Origin: Anaerosphaera aminiphila DSM 21120
GTDB lineage: Bacteria; Bacillota; Clostridia; Tissierellales; Peptoniphilaceae
Length of the DNA stretch: 54,454 bases
Direction of reading: 5' to 3'
NCBI RefSeq assembly: GCF_900129925.1
Contig: NZ_FQXI01000013.1
Span: 1 to 54,454 of the forward strand
Shown: piece by piece, positions 25,254 to 34,475 of the stretch
Layout: every line of letters begins with the position of its first letter
Position numbering within the stretch: position 1 is the first letter of the stretch
The notes under the pieces: generated by a model
What the model saw: the letters and a program-made list of their open reading frames with translations, nothing else
Databases searched by the model: none
Told to the model about the DNA's origin: nothing
Program-made: the position numbers and the translations under genes

Positions 25254-26558
25254 CTATCCAAAAAGTAAAAAGGCTATTGGAGCTGTTATCAAAATTGACA
25301 GTGCAACTCTTTCAAACCAGATAATAAAGTAATCTTTCATTTTTAATGGTATTTCAGTGGCAAGTATACATGGTATAGAAGCACTGAAAAAGAGTATTTC
25401 AGATACACATACAACTCCGACTACAAAACGTGTAACCAAAGGTGCTCCAACAACTGGTGCTGTTGGTAAAAACATCTCAACTATACTCATAGACATTGCC
25501 TTTGCAGCTAAGAATGGCTCTGGCATTCTAGTAATTAAAGTAAACGGATAGAAAATATATCCAACTATGTCAAATACCGGAGTGTATTTTGCTACAATAA
25601 GTCCTAAAGTTCCTATTGCCATTAATGAAGGAGCCATATTTAGTGCAAGTTGGAATCCATCAATAAAGTTAATTTTAATATTTTCAAAAACTCCCGGAGC
25701 ATTAGCGCTTACTTCTGCTGCTACATCAATAGCTGCCTTCCACTTGCTACCTTCTATATCCTGTTCTACATCACCCTTTTGACCTTTGTAATATTCATCT
25801 GGTTTTTTAGACAGTGGATATATTCTTGCAGTTATAGCTGTTACTATAAAAGTTACTATAAGTGCAACCCAAAAATACGTTGTCCAGTGATCCATAAAGC
25901 CCAATGTTGTTGCTACAATTATCATAAATGCAGCTGATACTGTAGAAAATCCTGTAGCTATAATTGCCGCTTCTTTTCCTGTGTATTTTCCCTCTACATA
26001 TACTCTATTAGTTATTAATAGTGCTAGAGAATAGGACCCAACGAAAGATGCAACTGCATCTACTGCAGATCTTCCCGGTGTTTTAAATATTGGCACCATT
26101 ACTGGTCTCATAAATATACCTATAAATTCCATTAGCCCATATGAAACTATAAATGCTAAAAATACTGAACCCACCGGCACTATAGTAGTAACTGGAACTA
26201 CTACTTTGTTATAAATAAATGGTATCATATCATCTGTTAGTAACCCTGCTGGTCCAATATTAAATACTGCCATTATTACAAATGGGATGGCAAAAATATT
26301 AATTATTGAAAAAAACATTTTTACCTTATTGCTCTTCCAAGTTCCCCTTATAAATGGCAACGCAACTCCCACAAAAACTAAAACAAGTCCATATACTGAA
26401 TTATAATATGGGATTTTACGTATTAGTGTAACTACATGGTCTAGTGGAATTGACTTATTTCCCATGAATTCAAAAGATACGAAAAACATAAAAATTCCAA
26501 ATAAACTGTAAATTACAAACCTAGTAAGAGCCTTGCTCCTACTCATTTCTTTACTCAT
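25254..26558 (-). CDS. YjiH-family membrane protein
   Basis: A 434-residue polytopic membrane protein with about ten hydrophobic segments and two Gate-like (nucleoside-recognition) regions: VASFVGSYSLALLITNRVY and NMAPSLMAIGTLGL. The start MSKEMSRSKALTRF follows AGGAGGAG. YjiH proteins are often found near histidine-utilisation genes, and here the neighbour downstream is hutG, so a role in histidine-derived solute transport is plausible but unproven. Confidence 0.78.
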   Translation of the reverse strand: MSKEMSRSKALTRFVIYSLFGIFMFFVSFEFMGNKSIPLDHVVTLIRKIPYYNSVYGLVLVFVGVALPFIRGTWKSNKVKMFFSIINIFAIPFVIMAVFNIGPAGLLTDDMIPFIYNKVVVPVTTIVPVGSVFLAFIVSYGLMEFIGIFMRPVMVPIFKTPGRSAVDAVASFVGSYSLALLITNRVYVEGKYTGKEAAIIATGFSTVSAAFMIIVATTLGFMDHWTTYFWVALIVTFIVTAITARIYPLSKKPDEYYKGQKGDVEQDIEGSKWKAAIDVAAEVSANAPGVFENIKINFIDGFQLALNMAPSLMAIGTLGLIVAKYTPVFDIVGYIFYPFTLITRMPEPFLAAKAMSMSIVEMFLPTAPVVGAPLVTRFVVGVVCVSEILFFSASIPCILATEIPLKMKDYFIIWFERVALSILITAPIAFLLFG

Positions 26559-26613
26559 TAATTTTCTCCTCCTTATACTATGTGAATAGAAATATATTCT
26601 ACTTTACACACAT

Positions 26614-26619
26614 ATTATA
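26614..26619 (-). promoter_or_regulatory. Predicted -10 of YjiH gene promoter
   Basis: TATAAT on the minus strand about 55 bp upstream of the start; the -35 is poor. Confidence 0.4.
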
Positions 26620-26706
26620 TTACATTTGGTCTTTAAATAGTCCATTTATTTTTTTCAACAACAAGACTCCACTTCTCTGCGGTATCATAATAAACTTATA
26701 ATTTAT

Positions 26707-26724
26707 TAGTCAGTTGACTATAAT
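26707..26724 (+). promoter_or_regulatory. Palindrome overlapping -10 of yaaA
   Basis: TAGTCA-GT-TGACTA (26707-26720) is a perfect inverted repeat, directly overlapping TATAAT (26719-26724). This is a natural place for a repressor site. The regulator is not identified. Confidence 0.45.
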
Positions 26725-26779
26725 TAGACTCAAGTAAAATAATATTATAAATTAAATAATTTACTAAAGGATGTAGTTT

Positions 26780-27514
26780 ATGAAAATATTAATAACTCCT
26801 TCAAAGGAAATGAAAAGTGCTGTGTACACTTCTAAAAAAAGTACTATACTATTTCAAAGAAAACACAGTGAAATTATAAATACTTTTCAAAAATTTACTA
26901 TAAGTGACTTTAAAGACATATATAAATTAAATGACAATCTTGCTGAAAAAACCTATAATGAGTGGCAAAATATTGACTCTATTAAAAAAGAATCTGCCAT
27001 AAATTTATTTAATGGGCTAATGTATAGAAATATGGACTTAAACAGCTATAACCCTTTAGAAATGGAGCTTTTCAATAAATATATTAGAATTATATCTCCA
27101 CTTTACGGTGTTCTTAGACCCTTTGATGAAATAAATGAGCATAGATTGGACTTTAGTAAAAATATAGTGTTAGGAAATAATATAAAGCTAATAGATTTTT
27201 GGAAAGACAGTATTTCAAATTATCTTTTAGATGATGATGATTTTTTTATAAACTTACTTTCAGATGAATACTTAAAAGTAATTTCTAAAGACGTCTTAGA
27301 TAAATCTCTATCTATTAAATTTGCAATAAGAGAAAATAGTAAATTAAAAGTACACTCTACTACTTCTAAAAAATGTAGAGGACAATTTGTTAAATATATT
27401 GTCAAAAACAATATTAAAACAACTGATGATTTAAGGAATTTTAACTACGACGGATTTAGTTTTGATGATAATATGTCTAAGAATTTAAATTACTTTTTTA
27501 TAAAAAATATTTAA
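26780..27514 (+). CDS. yaaA: YaaA-family peroxide stress protein (DUF328/UPF0246)
   Basis: A 244-residue protein. The start MKILITPSKEM, the internal FNGLMYRNMD, and SPLYGVLRPFDEINEHRLDF match the YaaA family, whose E. coli member limits intracellular free iron during peroxide stress and binds DNA. AAAGGATG precedes the ATG. It is monocistronic and divergent from the YjiH gene. Confidence 0.85.
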   Translation: MKILITPSKEMKSAVYTSKKSTILFQRKHSEIINTFQKFTISDFKDIYKLNDNLAEKTYNEWQNIDSIKKESAINLFNGLMYRNMDLNSYNPLEMELFNKYIRIISPLYGVLRPFDEINEHRLDFSKNIVLGNNIKLIDFWKDSISNYLLDDDDFFINLLSDEYLKVISKDVLDKSLSIKFAIRENSKLKVHSTTSKKCRGQFVKYIVKNNIKTTDDLRNFNYDGFSFDDNMSKNLNYFFIKNI

Positions 27515-27589
27515 ATTTTAAAATTGTGCTTGACTTTATGCTCAATCCTTATTACAATAGTCATTAAAATATAAAAAAATAATATAAGT

Positions 27590-27815
27590 CTTAGAAGTGG
27601 TAGTAATATTATCGGAATTTCAGCGAGTTGAAGTAGAGTGTGAGTTCAACAAGGAAGATAGTTATGAAAGAGGGCCACAGAGATGATATGGCGAGCAAGT
27701 TGTTAGCTTTATCCGTCAGGTTTGCGTTAAAACTAGAGTGGGTGTTATTACATCAATCAGAGTGGTACCGCGGATATTTCCGTCTCTTTCTTTTAGAAAG
27801 AGACGTTTTTTATTA
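27590..27815 (+). ncRNA. T-box riboswitch, predicted tRNA-Arg responsive
   Basis: Leader of argGH. Stem I: GTGGT/GCCAC lower helix, AGTA turn, ATTATC/GATAGT upper helix, and apical CAGCGAGTTG...GAGTGTGAGTTCAAC. The specifier loop 3' strand reads GAA-AGA-GG, giving codon AGA (27669-27671), Arg. The antiterminator carries AGAGTGGTACCGCGG (27759-27773), whose UGGU would pair with ACCA ends, i.e. discriminator A, as in both tRNA-Arg(UCU) genes at 54075-54286. The competing terminator is CGTCTCTTTC-TTTTA-GAAAGAGACG (27781-27805) plus six T. Uncharged tRNA-Arg should allow readthrough into argG. Confidence 0.9.
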
Positions 27816-27833
27816 CCTGTATCCAGATTGAAT

Positions 27834-27900
27834 AGTTACACCAATTAGAGTGGTACCACGGATATTTTCGTCTCTTTCTTTTTAGAAAGAGATTTTTTTA
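27834..27900 (+). ncRNA. Second T-box antiterminator/terminator module without Stem I
   Basis: A near-duplicate of the first expression platform, offset about 88 bp. It has AGAGTGGTACCACGG (27847-27861), then terminator TCTCTTTC...GAAAGAGA (27871-27892) and seven T. Only about 20 bp separates it from the first terminator region, far too short for its own Stem I. argG transcription must pass both terminators. Confidence 0.85.
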
Positions 27901-27926
27901 TTATAAATTTTATGGGAGGAATAAAG

Positions 27927-29162
27927 ATGATAGAAAATAATACTAATATTAAAAAAGTAGTTTTAGCATATTCAGGGGGTTTAGATACTTCTATTACTAT
28001 ACCTTGGCTAAAGGAGAACTACGGATGTGAAGTAATTGCTGTAGTTGGAAATGTTGGACAAGATAATGAGCTAGACGGCTTAGAGGAAAAAGCCATTCAA
28101 TCAGGTGCCAGTAAAATTTTTATTGAAGACTTAACTGATGAGTTTGTAGAAGAATTTGTATTTGAAACACTAAAAGCAGGAGCTAAGTATGAAGGTAAGT
28201 ACTTATTGGGAACATCTTTTGCAAGACCTGTAATTGCAAAAAAACTTGTTGAAATAGCTCACAGTGAAGGAGCAGATGCAATAGCTCACGGCTGCACGGG
28301 AAAGGGAAATGACCAGGTTAGATTTGAACTTGCAGTAAAGGCCTTTGATCCGGATATGGAAATTATAGCTCCTTGGAGAACTTGGGAACTTAAATCCAGA
28401 GAAGATGAAATTGAATATGCAAAAGAACGTAATATTCCACTTCCTATGAAAGAAGATAATATTTATTCTGAAGATAGAAATATTTGGCACATTTCTCATG
28501 AAGGACTTGATTTAGAATTTCCTGACACTGAACCTGACTTTAGTAAAGTTTTAAAAATGTCTGTGCCACCTGAAGATGCACCTGATGAGCCAACATATAT
28601 TAGTATTGCTTTTGAAAAGGGAGTACCTGTTGCAATTGATGGCAAAAAAATGAAGGGTACTGACATTATAAAAACCTTAAATAAAATTGGTGGTGCCAAT
28701 GGAATTGGAATTGACGACATAGTTGAAAACAGATTAGTTGGAATGAAAGTCAGAGGAGTTTATGAAAATCCGGGCGGAGCTATTTTATACCGAGCTCACG
28801 AAATATTAGAATCTATAACTTTAGATGGAGATACTAAGCACTACAAAGATAAAATTTCTATTGAATTTGCAAATGTAGTATATAATGGAAAGTGGTTCTC
28901 ACCTCTTCGTGAATCTCTTTCAGCTTTTGTAAATAAAACTCAAGAAACTGTAACTGGAGATGTGAAACTTAAACTTTACAAAGGCAATATAATAACTGCA
29001 GGAGTTACCTCTCCTTACACACTATACAGCGAAGAATTTGCAACATTTGGAGAAGATGGTGTTTATGACCAAAACGACAGTCAGGGATTTGTAAACCTAT
29101 ATGCCCTTTCAACAAAAGTTCAATCTATGATGAAGAAAAAAGTTAAAGAAAGTGTGGAGTAG
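27927..29162 (+). CDS. argG: Argininosuccinate synthase
   Basis: A 411-residue cytoplasmic enzyme joining citrulline and aspartate with ATP. The ATP pyrophosphatase P-loop is [25 protein letters not shown] and [14 protein letters not shown] are family blocks. The start at 27927 lies after GGGAGGA with 6 nt spacing; the earlier ATG at 27912 would overlap the ribosome-binding site. Cotranscribed with argH 8 bp downstream, under the tandem T-box. Confidence 0.96.
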   Translation: MIENNTNIKKVVLAYSGGLDTSITIPWLKENYGCEVIAVVGNVGQDNELDGLEEKAIQSGASKIFIEDLTDEFVEEFVFETLKAGAKYEGKYLLGTSFARPVIAKKLVEIAHSEGADAIAHGCTGKGNDQVRFELAVKAFDPDMEIIAPWRTWELKSREDEIEYAKERNIPLPMKEDNIYSEDRNIWHISHEGLDLEFPDTEPDFSKVLKMSVPPEDAPDEPTYISIAFEKGVPVAIDGKKMKGTDIIKTLNKIGGANGIGIDDIVENRLVGMKVRGVYENPGGAILYRAHEILESITLDGDTKHYKDKISIEFANVVYNGKWFSPLRESLSAFVNKTQETVTGDVKLKLYKGNIITAGVTSPYTLYSEEFATFGEDGVYDQNDSQGFVNLYALSTKVQSMMKKKVKESVE

Positions 29163-29170
29163 ATAATAAT

Positions 29171-30568
29171 ATGAAAATGTGGAGTAGTCGATTTAAAAAA
29201 GAACTAGACAACGTAGCCAATGATTTTAACTCCTCAATAGACGTTGACTACAAAATGTATAAGGAAGATATTAAAGGCTCAATTGCCCACGCTACTATGC
29301 TTAAAAACGTAGGAGTAATCACTGAAGATGACTTCAATAAAATTAATGAGGGACTAAATTCCATTCTAAGTGATATAGATTCAGAAAAGTTAGAATTTAA
29401 CTTAAATGCCGAAGATATTCACATGTTTATCGAAGAAGAACTTACAAATCGAGTTGGAGATCCCGGTAAAAAACTTCACACTGCCAGGTCCAGAAATGAC
29501 CAAGTGGCTATGGATGTTAAAATGTATTTAAAAAATAAAATAAATATTTTAATTGAAGACTTAAATAAATTAATTGAAACCTTAATTTCAGTTTCAGAGG
29601 AAAACTTAGATACAATTATGCCCGGATATACACATATGCAAGTTGCACAACCTGTGACATTTGCTCACCATGTTATGGCCTACGTTCAAATGTTGTCAAG
29701 AGATATATCCAGATTAATTGACTGCTATAATAGAATGAATGAAAATCCTTTGGGAAGTGGTGCACTGGCAACTACAACCTATCCAATTGACAGATTTGAA
29801 ACAACTAAGTTATTAAACTTTAAAAAACCTACTAGAAATAGCATGGACTCAGTTTCAGACAGAGATTTTGTAGCAGAGTTAAACTTTGATATTTCCATGG
29901 TTATGCTACATCTTTCGAGATTTTCAGAAGAAATTACTATTTGGGCAAGCCAAGAATTTAAATTTATAGAATTAGACGACAGTTATTCCACAGGCTCTTC
30001 CATAATGCCTCAAAAGAAAAATCCGGATATGGCAGAATTAATTCGTGGGAAGAGTTCCAGAGTATTTGGAAATTTAATGGCAACTTTAAATTTAATAAAA
30101 GGACTTCCCCTCTCTTACAATAAAGACCTACAAGAAGACAAAGAAAATATCTTTGACAGCATAGATACACTTGAAATTTGCCTCCTTGTATTTAACGGAA
30201 TGGTTAAGACTTTAAAAGTAAATAGTGACAATATGAGAGAAAAGGCAAAAAAAGGCTTTATCAATGCCACTGACCTTGCAGATTACTTGGTGAAAAAGGG
30301 ACTTCCATTTAGAGATGCCTACAGTGTCACAGGTCAACTGGTAAGTTATTGCATTGATTTATCTAAAGCTCTTGACGACTTGTCTATTGAAGAATTTAAA
30401 AAGTTCTCCGATAAATTTGAAGATGATGTATACAATTTTATTGACCTAGACTATATACTCTCTCAGAGAAAAGTATATGGAGGTCCAAGTCCGGAAGCCG
30501 TTAAAATTCAAATTGAAGATACGAAAAAATATATTAATTCTCTTAACAATACCCATAAAAGTAATTAG
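29171..30568 (+). CDS. argH: Argininosuccinate lyase
   Basis: A 465-residue fumarase/aspartase-superfamily enzyme that splits argininosuccinate to arginine and fumarate. Signature GSSIMPQKKNPD contains the catalytic serine loop; HTARSRNDQVAMD and PGYTHMQVAQP are further family blocks. It follows argG closely and ends at a good terminator. No other arginine-synthesis gene is in the window, so the source of citrulline is not shown. Confidence 0.96.
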   Translation: MKMWSSRFKKELDNVANDFNSSIDVDYKMYKEDIKGSIAHATMLKNVGVITEDDFNKINEGLNSILSDIDSEKLEFNLNAEDIHMFIEEELTNRVGDPGKKLHTARSRNDQVAMDVKMYLKNKINILIEDLNKLIETLISVSEENLDTIMPGYTHMQVAQPVTFAHHVMAYVQMLSRDISRLIDCYNRMNENPLGSGALATTTYPIDRFETTKLLNFKKPTRNSMDSVSDRDFVAELNFDISMVMLHLSRFSEEITIWASQEFKFIELDDSYSTGSSIMPQKKNPDMAELIRGKSSRVFGNLMATLNLIKGLPLSYNKDLQEDKENIFDSIDTLEICLLVFNGMVKTLKVNSDNMREKAKKGFINATDLADYLVKKGLPFRDAYSVTGQLVSYCIDLSKALDDLSIEEFKKFSDKFEDDVYNFIDLDYILSQRKVYGGPSPEAVKIQIEDTKKYINSLNNTHKSN

Positions 30569-30580
30569 TTTTTATTTTCA

Positions 30581-30616
30581 AATACTAGAGTATTATAAGT
30601 ACTCTAGTATTTTTTA
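30581..30616 (+). terminator. Terminator of argGH operon
   Basis: Stem AATACTAGAGTA and its complement with a 7-nt loop, then TTTTTT. Confidence 0.88.
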
Positions 30617-30634
30617 TATTAATTACAATACCTA

Positions 30635-30663
30635 TTGTATTGATATTACACATAAATTATACT
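30635..30663 (+). promoter_or_regulatory. Promoter of CPBP protease gene
   Basis: TTGTAT, 17-bp spacer, TATACT, about 45 bp before the ATG at 30709. Confidence 0.6.
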
Positions 30664-30708
30664 AAGATATGTAAAATTAACTTTTATGTTTTAGAAAGGG
30701 TATTATTT

Positions 30709-31379
30709 ATGCAAAATCACAAAAATTTATCTATGGAAAATACTATAATTAAAATATTTTATTTCATTTGTTTTTGTACAATATATGGAATATTTATTTT
30801 TATAAGTTCAATAAAAATTAAATCAGATATCATATCCTCATTAATTCTTGTTATGCTCTTAATTCCATTAGGACTTTTTATTTACAATAGATATAAATTA
30901 CAATTATCAAATTATAATCCTAATGGATTTGGTAAGTATAAAATTAATATAAAAATTGTCTACTTCATTTTTATAATGCTTTTTACTAACTTAATACTTG
31001 ATATTATTCTATATTCTAGTATTATAAATAAACTTGATTTATCAAATTTTCCTTCTATAAATTATTTTTTCCCTAGTTTATTTGCTACTTTAAATACATA
31101 TATATGTGCTCCTATCTTTGAAGAACTCATATTTAGAGTGATATTTTTTAATTATTTTTTCAATAAAAACGATAAATTATATAATATATTAGCCATAGTT
31201 GTGTCTAGTATTATTTTTGGACTTATGCATGGAAGAAACATCATTTTTTTACTTGTATAGGACTACTGTTTGGAACAACTTACATATACACTAAAGATTT
31301 ACGCCACCCTATATTTTTACACTTCATGGCTATGATAGTTGATAAAACCGCCATATTTATATGGATTTTAATTTTATAA
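30709..31379 (+). pseudogene. CPBP (CAAX-like) intramembrane protease, frameshifted at a T7 run
   Basis: The first frame (30709-31260, 183 residues) has about five membrane segments and both core motifs: APIFEELIFR (the E-E-x-x-x-R motif) and FGLMHGRN. It stops soon after the second motif. The family's C-terminal end continues in the next frame from 31251 to 31379: CIGLLFGTTYIYTKDLRHPIFLHFMAMIVD, which carries the expected last motif (P-I-x-x-H). One extra T in the seven-T run at 31244-31250 restores the whole protein. It could be a recent pseudogene, a phase-variable or slippage site, or a sequencing error. The start follows AGAAAGGG. Confidence 0.8.
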
Positions 31380-31409
31380 AACAATATTTATCCCATTTTA
31401 TGAAATTAT

Positions 31410-31439
31410 TGTACACTTTTCTATTTCATATATTATAAT
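31410..31439 (+). promoter_or_regulatory. Promoter of ZIP transporter gene
   Basis: TGTACA, 18-bp spacer, TATAAT (31434-31439), about 24 bp before the start codon. Confidence 0.6.
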
Positions 31440-31462
31440 ATAGTTATTGAAGGGGGAGTTTT

Positions 31463-32242
31463 ATGCTTGATTATATCAATCCAAGTATTTTAATTTTTTT
31501 AGGTTGTTTAATTCCCGGTCTTATGACAGGCATTGGGGCACTACCTATTTTTTTTACTCGAAGTGTAAGTCAAAGGCTTCTTGATGTACTGCTTGGCGCT
31601 GCCGCAGGAGTTATGCTTGCAGCTACTTGTTTTTCTTTAATAATGCCCAGTATAGATTTTGGAGGAGCTGATTTAAAAGCTGTACTTATTACCTCTGCAG
31701 GCATAATGTCCGGAGGAATTTTTCTTGATTTTATAGATAAACACTCGCCACATATGCACTTAATTGACAAGAGAGTTGAAGGTGGCGGTAATACGCACTC
31801 TTTAAAAAAAATATGGCTTTTTATTATTGCAATTACAATTCACAACTTTCCCGAGGGAATGGCAACTGGAGTTGGATTCGGAACTGACAATATAGAAAAT
31901 GGAATTACAATTGCCATAGGTATCGGACTACAGAATATGCCAGAGGGTTTAGCCGTGGCACTGTCACTTGTAAGAGAAAAATATTCAGTTAAATATGCAT
32001 TTATAGTTGCCCTTGCAACCGGACTTGTTGAACCAATTGGAGCATTTTTAGGCTATGGACTAGTAAGTGTTTTTGAGCCTCTTCTAGGATTTATTTTAGC
32101 CTTTGCCGGAGGAGCTATGCTATTCGTTATAAGTGATGAAATAATCCCTGAAACACATAGCAATGGATATGAGCGTGAAGCCACGTATGGAATAATGATT
32201 GGATTTATTATAATGATGATTTTAGACATTTTACTGGGATAG
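31463..32242 (+). CDS. ZIP-family metal transporter (ZupT/GufA type)
   Basis: A 259-residue inner-membrane protein with eight predicted helices. The two metal-binding helices carry HNFPEG and QNMPEG, hallmark of ZIP transporters of the ZupT/GufA group, and a histidine-containing loop (HSPHMHL) links helices 3 and 4. It would import zinc or another divalent metal. GGGGGAG precedes the ATG. It is monocistronic, ending at a shared terminator. The exact metal is not visible. Confidence 0.9.
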   Translation: MLDYINPSILIFLGCLIPGLMTGIGALPIFFTRSVSQRLLDVLLGAAAGVMLAATCFSLIMPSIDFGGADLKAVLITSAGIMSGGIFLDFIDKHSPHMHLIDKRVEGGGNTHSLKKIWLFIIAITIHNFPEGMATGVGFGTDNIENGITIAIGIGLQNMPEGLAVALSLVREKYSVKYAFIVALATGLVEPIGAFLGYGLVSVFEPLLGFILAFAGGAMLFVISDEIIPETHSNGYEREATYGIMIGFIIMMILDILLG

Positions 32243-32254
32243 TAAATAATTTAA

Positions 32255-32297
32255 TAAAAAATAACACAGGCTGTTAACAGCCTGTGTTATTTTTTAT
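32255..32297. terminator. Bidirectional terminator between ZIP gene and EF-G-like gene
   Basis: Perfect stem AAAAATAACACAGGCTG with loop TTAA and full complement, flanked by A/T runs. Confidence 0.93.
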
Positions 32298-32302
32298 TAA
32301 AT

Positions 32303-34363
32303 TTATTCTCTATTTTTTGCTTCTTCAATTATTTTTTGAGAAATATTTGCCGGCACTTCTTCATATCTTACAAATTCCATTGAAAATGTACCTCTTCCCT
32401 GTGTCAACGCTCTTAAGTCAATAGAGTATTCAAACATTTCAGCTTGAGGTGCTTCGGCTATTAAAAGTTGAGTACCATCAGATTGCTGATCCATCCCCAA
32501 AATTCTTCCTCTACGCTTGTTCATATCTCCCATTACATCTCCCAAATAGGAGTCCGGTATTGATACTTCTACTTTCATTATAGGCTCTAATAATACGGGA
32601 TTTGCTTCTTCCATTCCCTTTTTAAATGCCATAGATGCTGCAATTTTAAAAGATATTTCATTTGAGTCTACATCGTGATATGAACCGTCATATAGTACAG
32701 CTTTGAAGTTAGTTACAGGATATCCTGCAAGTACTCCCTTTTCCTTTGAGTCAACTATTCCCTTTTCAACAGCTGGGAAATAGTTTCTTGGAACTGAACC
32801 TCCAAATACTTCTTGGTCAAATACAAAGTCTTCTTCGCTTGGTTCAAATCTAATCCAAACGTCTCCATACTGTCCTGCTCCACCTGATTGCTTTTTGTGT
32901 TTTCCTTGAACTGAAGCAGTTCCCTTAATTGTCTCTCTATATGGAATTATAAAAGGAACAATTTCAACTTCTACGCCAAACATATTTTTTAGTTTTTCAA
33001 GTACTACGTCTAACTGAACTTTTCCCTGTCCACCTATTGTTAACTGTTTAGTTTCAGGGTTTCTCTCAATAGTAAAACTTGGATCTTCTTCTCTAAGTCT
33101 TCTAAGTGAAGTAGATAGCTTTTCTTCATCGCCCTTTGTCTTTGGTTCAATTGCATAGTATAAAACAGGAGTTGGATATTTAATCTTCTTATAAATAACA
33201 GGATGTGCCTTGTCACAGAGAGTATCCCCTGTTTCAGTTACACTTAATTTTGTAGTGGCACCTATATCTCCAGCTTGAATTTCTTCAACATCTAATTGTG
33301 ATTTCCCTCGTACTACACATAGTACGCCCATTTTTTCAGATTGATCTTTTGTTGAATTATATAGAGCCGTATCTTTTGTAATCTTTCCTGAAATTACTTT
33401 AAATATGGAAATTTTTCCTATAAAAGGATCTGTTACAGTTTTAAATACAACTGCTGAGAAAGGTTCTTTTACATCTACAGTTCTCTCTTCTCCCTCTCCA
33501 AATCTAAAGCCCAAATGAGCTCTTTCATCATCTGGAGATGGCATATAGTTAACTATTGTGTTTAATAGTATATCTATTCCTATTCCCTTTTCTCCTGAAC
33601 CTACTAATAGTGGAACAGCTTCCCCTGATAGTAGAGCTGAGGTAACTCCTCTTAGCAAGTCTTCTCTGGAGAACTTTTCTCCGGAAAAATATTTTTCCAT
33701 TAGAACTTCATCAGAACCGGCTACAACTTCAGCTATTTCTTCATACATTCTCTCAGTTGCCTTAATTTGATCATGAGATAATTCTGTTTCTTCAGGAGCT
33801 CCATCAGTGTATTTAAATCCCTTTTGGTAAATTACATCTGTAACTCCAACAAAATTTTCTCCCTCTCCTATTGGCACAGAAAATGGAATTACTTTTTTTC
33901 CAAAAGCTTCTTCTAAATTTTCCATTAACTTTCTAAAGTTAACATTTTCTCCATCAATTTTATTTACAAAGATTATTCTTGGAAGTCCAATTTTTTCGGT
34001 GTACTTCCACATTCTCTCTGTTCCAACTTCTATACCGGAAGTGGCATCTATAACCATTAAAGCCGCTTCTGAAGCACGCAGTGCACCATAAGCTTCTCCC
34101 ATAAAATCAAGGTAACCTGGTGTGTCAATAATATTTACTTTATAATTTCTCCACTCTACTGGTATTATACTAGTTCCAATAGAAGTTCCTCTTTCCATTT
34201 CTTCTTTAGAAAAGTCACTTAAAGTGTTTTTTTCTGTTACACTTCCTATTTTTTTTGTAGCTCCACTTTGAAACAGCATAGCTTCTGTAAGGTTTGTCTT
34301 CCCACTTCCACTATGTCCAACTAAAGCTAAATTTCTAACAAATTCTGTATTATAAACCTTCAT
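32303..34363 (-). CDS. Elongation factor G-like GTPase (EF-G paralogue)
   Basis: A 686-residue translational GTPase with EF-G domain order. G1 is GHSGSGKT instead of the canonical GHIDAGKTT, and the switch I segment reads ERGTSIGTS instead of ERGITI; G3 is DTPGYLDF and G4 is NKID. These changes mark the EF-G-like/FusA2 subgroup rather than the housekeeping EF-G. Domain IV (GGAGQYGDVWIRFEP) and V (PIMKVEVSIPDSYLGDVMGDMNKRRG) are intact. Role in translation is likely but unclear. AGGAGGG precedes the ATG. An IS lies upstream, beyond its promoter. Confidence 0.88.
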   Translation of the reverse strand: MKVYNTEFVRNLALVGHSGSGKTNLTEAMLFQSGATKKIGSVTEKNTLSDFSKEEMERGTSIGTSIIPVEWRNYKVNIIDTPGYLDFMGEAYGALRASEAALMVIDATSGIEVGTERMWKYTEKIGLPRIIFVNKIDGENVNFRKLMENLEEAFGKKVIPFSVPIGEGENFVGVTDVIYQKGFKYTDGAPEETELSHDQIKATERMYEEIAEVVAGSDEVLMEKYFSGEKFSREDLLRGVTSALLSGEAVPLLVGSGEKGIGIDILLNTIVNYMPSPDDERAHLGFRFGEGEERTVDVKEPFSAVVFKTVTDPFIGKISIFKVISGKITKDTALYNSTKDQSEKMGVLCVVRGKSQLDVEEIQAGDIGATTKLSVTETGDTLCDKAHPVIYKKIKYPTPVLYYAIEPKTKGDEEKLSTSLRRLREEDPSFTIERNPETKQLTIGGQGKVQLDVVLEKLKNMFGVEVEIVPFIIPYRETIKGTASVQGKHKKQSGGAGQYGDVWIRFEPSEEDFVFDQEVFGGSVPRNYFPAVEKGIVDSKEKGVLAGYPVTNFKAVLYDGSYHDVDSNEISFKIAASMAFKKGMEEANPVLLEPIMKVEVSIPDSYLGDVMGDMNKRRGRILGMDQQSDGTQLLIAEAPQAEMFEYSIDLRALTQGRGTFSMEFVRYEEVPANISQKIIEEAKNRE

Positions 34364-34418
34364 TCAATGCCCTCCTATATGTATTAATTTGAAATCGTTT
34401 TTCGTTTCATTACCATAA

Positions 34419-34424
34419 ATTATA
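34419..34424 (-). promoter_or_regulatory. Predicted -10 of EF-G-like gene
   Basis: TGTTATAAT (extended -10) on the minus strand, about 60 bp before the start; -35 is weak (TATTAA). The IS end is 50 bp further upstream, so this promoter is intact. The leader holds a small near-palindrome, TGAAATCG...CGTTTCA. Confidence 0.55.
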
Positions 34425-34475
34425 ACATATTCCGCTAATATTTAATAGCTTCACTTTATCAGAGTAATAAAAAAA

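Noticed and set aside
27640-27831. Small plus-strand ORF in the argG leader
   Set aside because: It lies entirely within the T-box stem I and terminator; no ribosome-binding site, and RNA structure explains the sequence.
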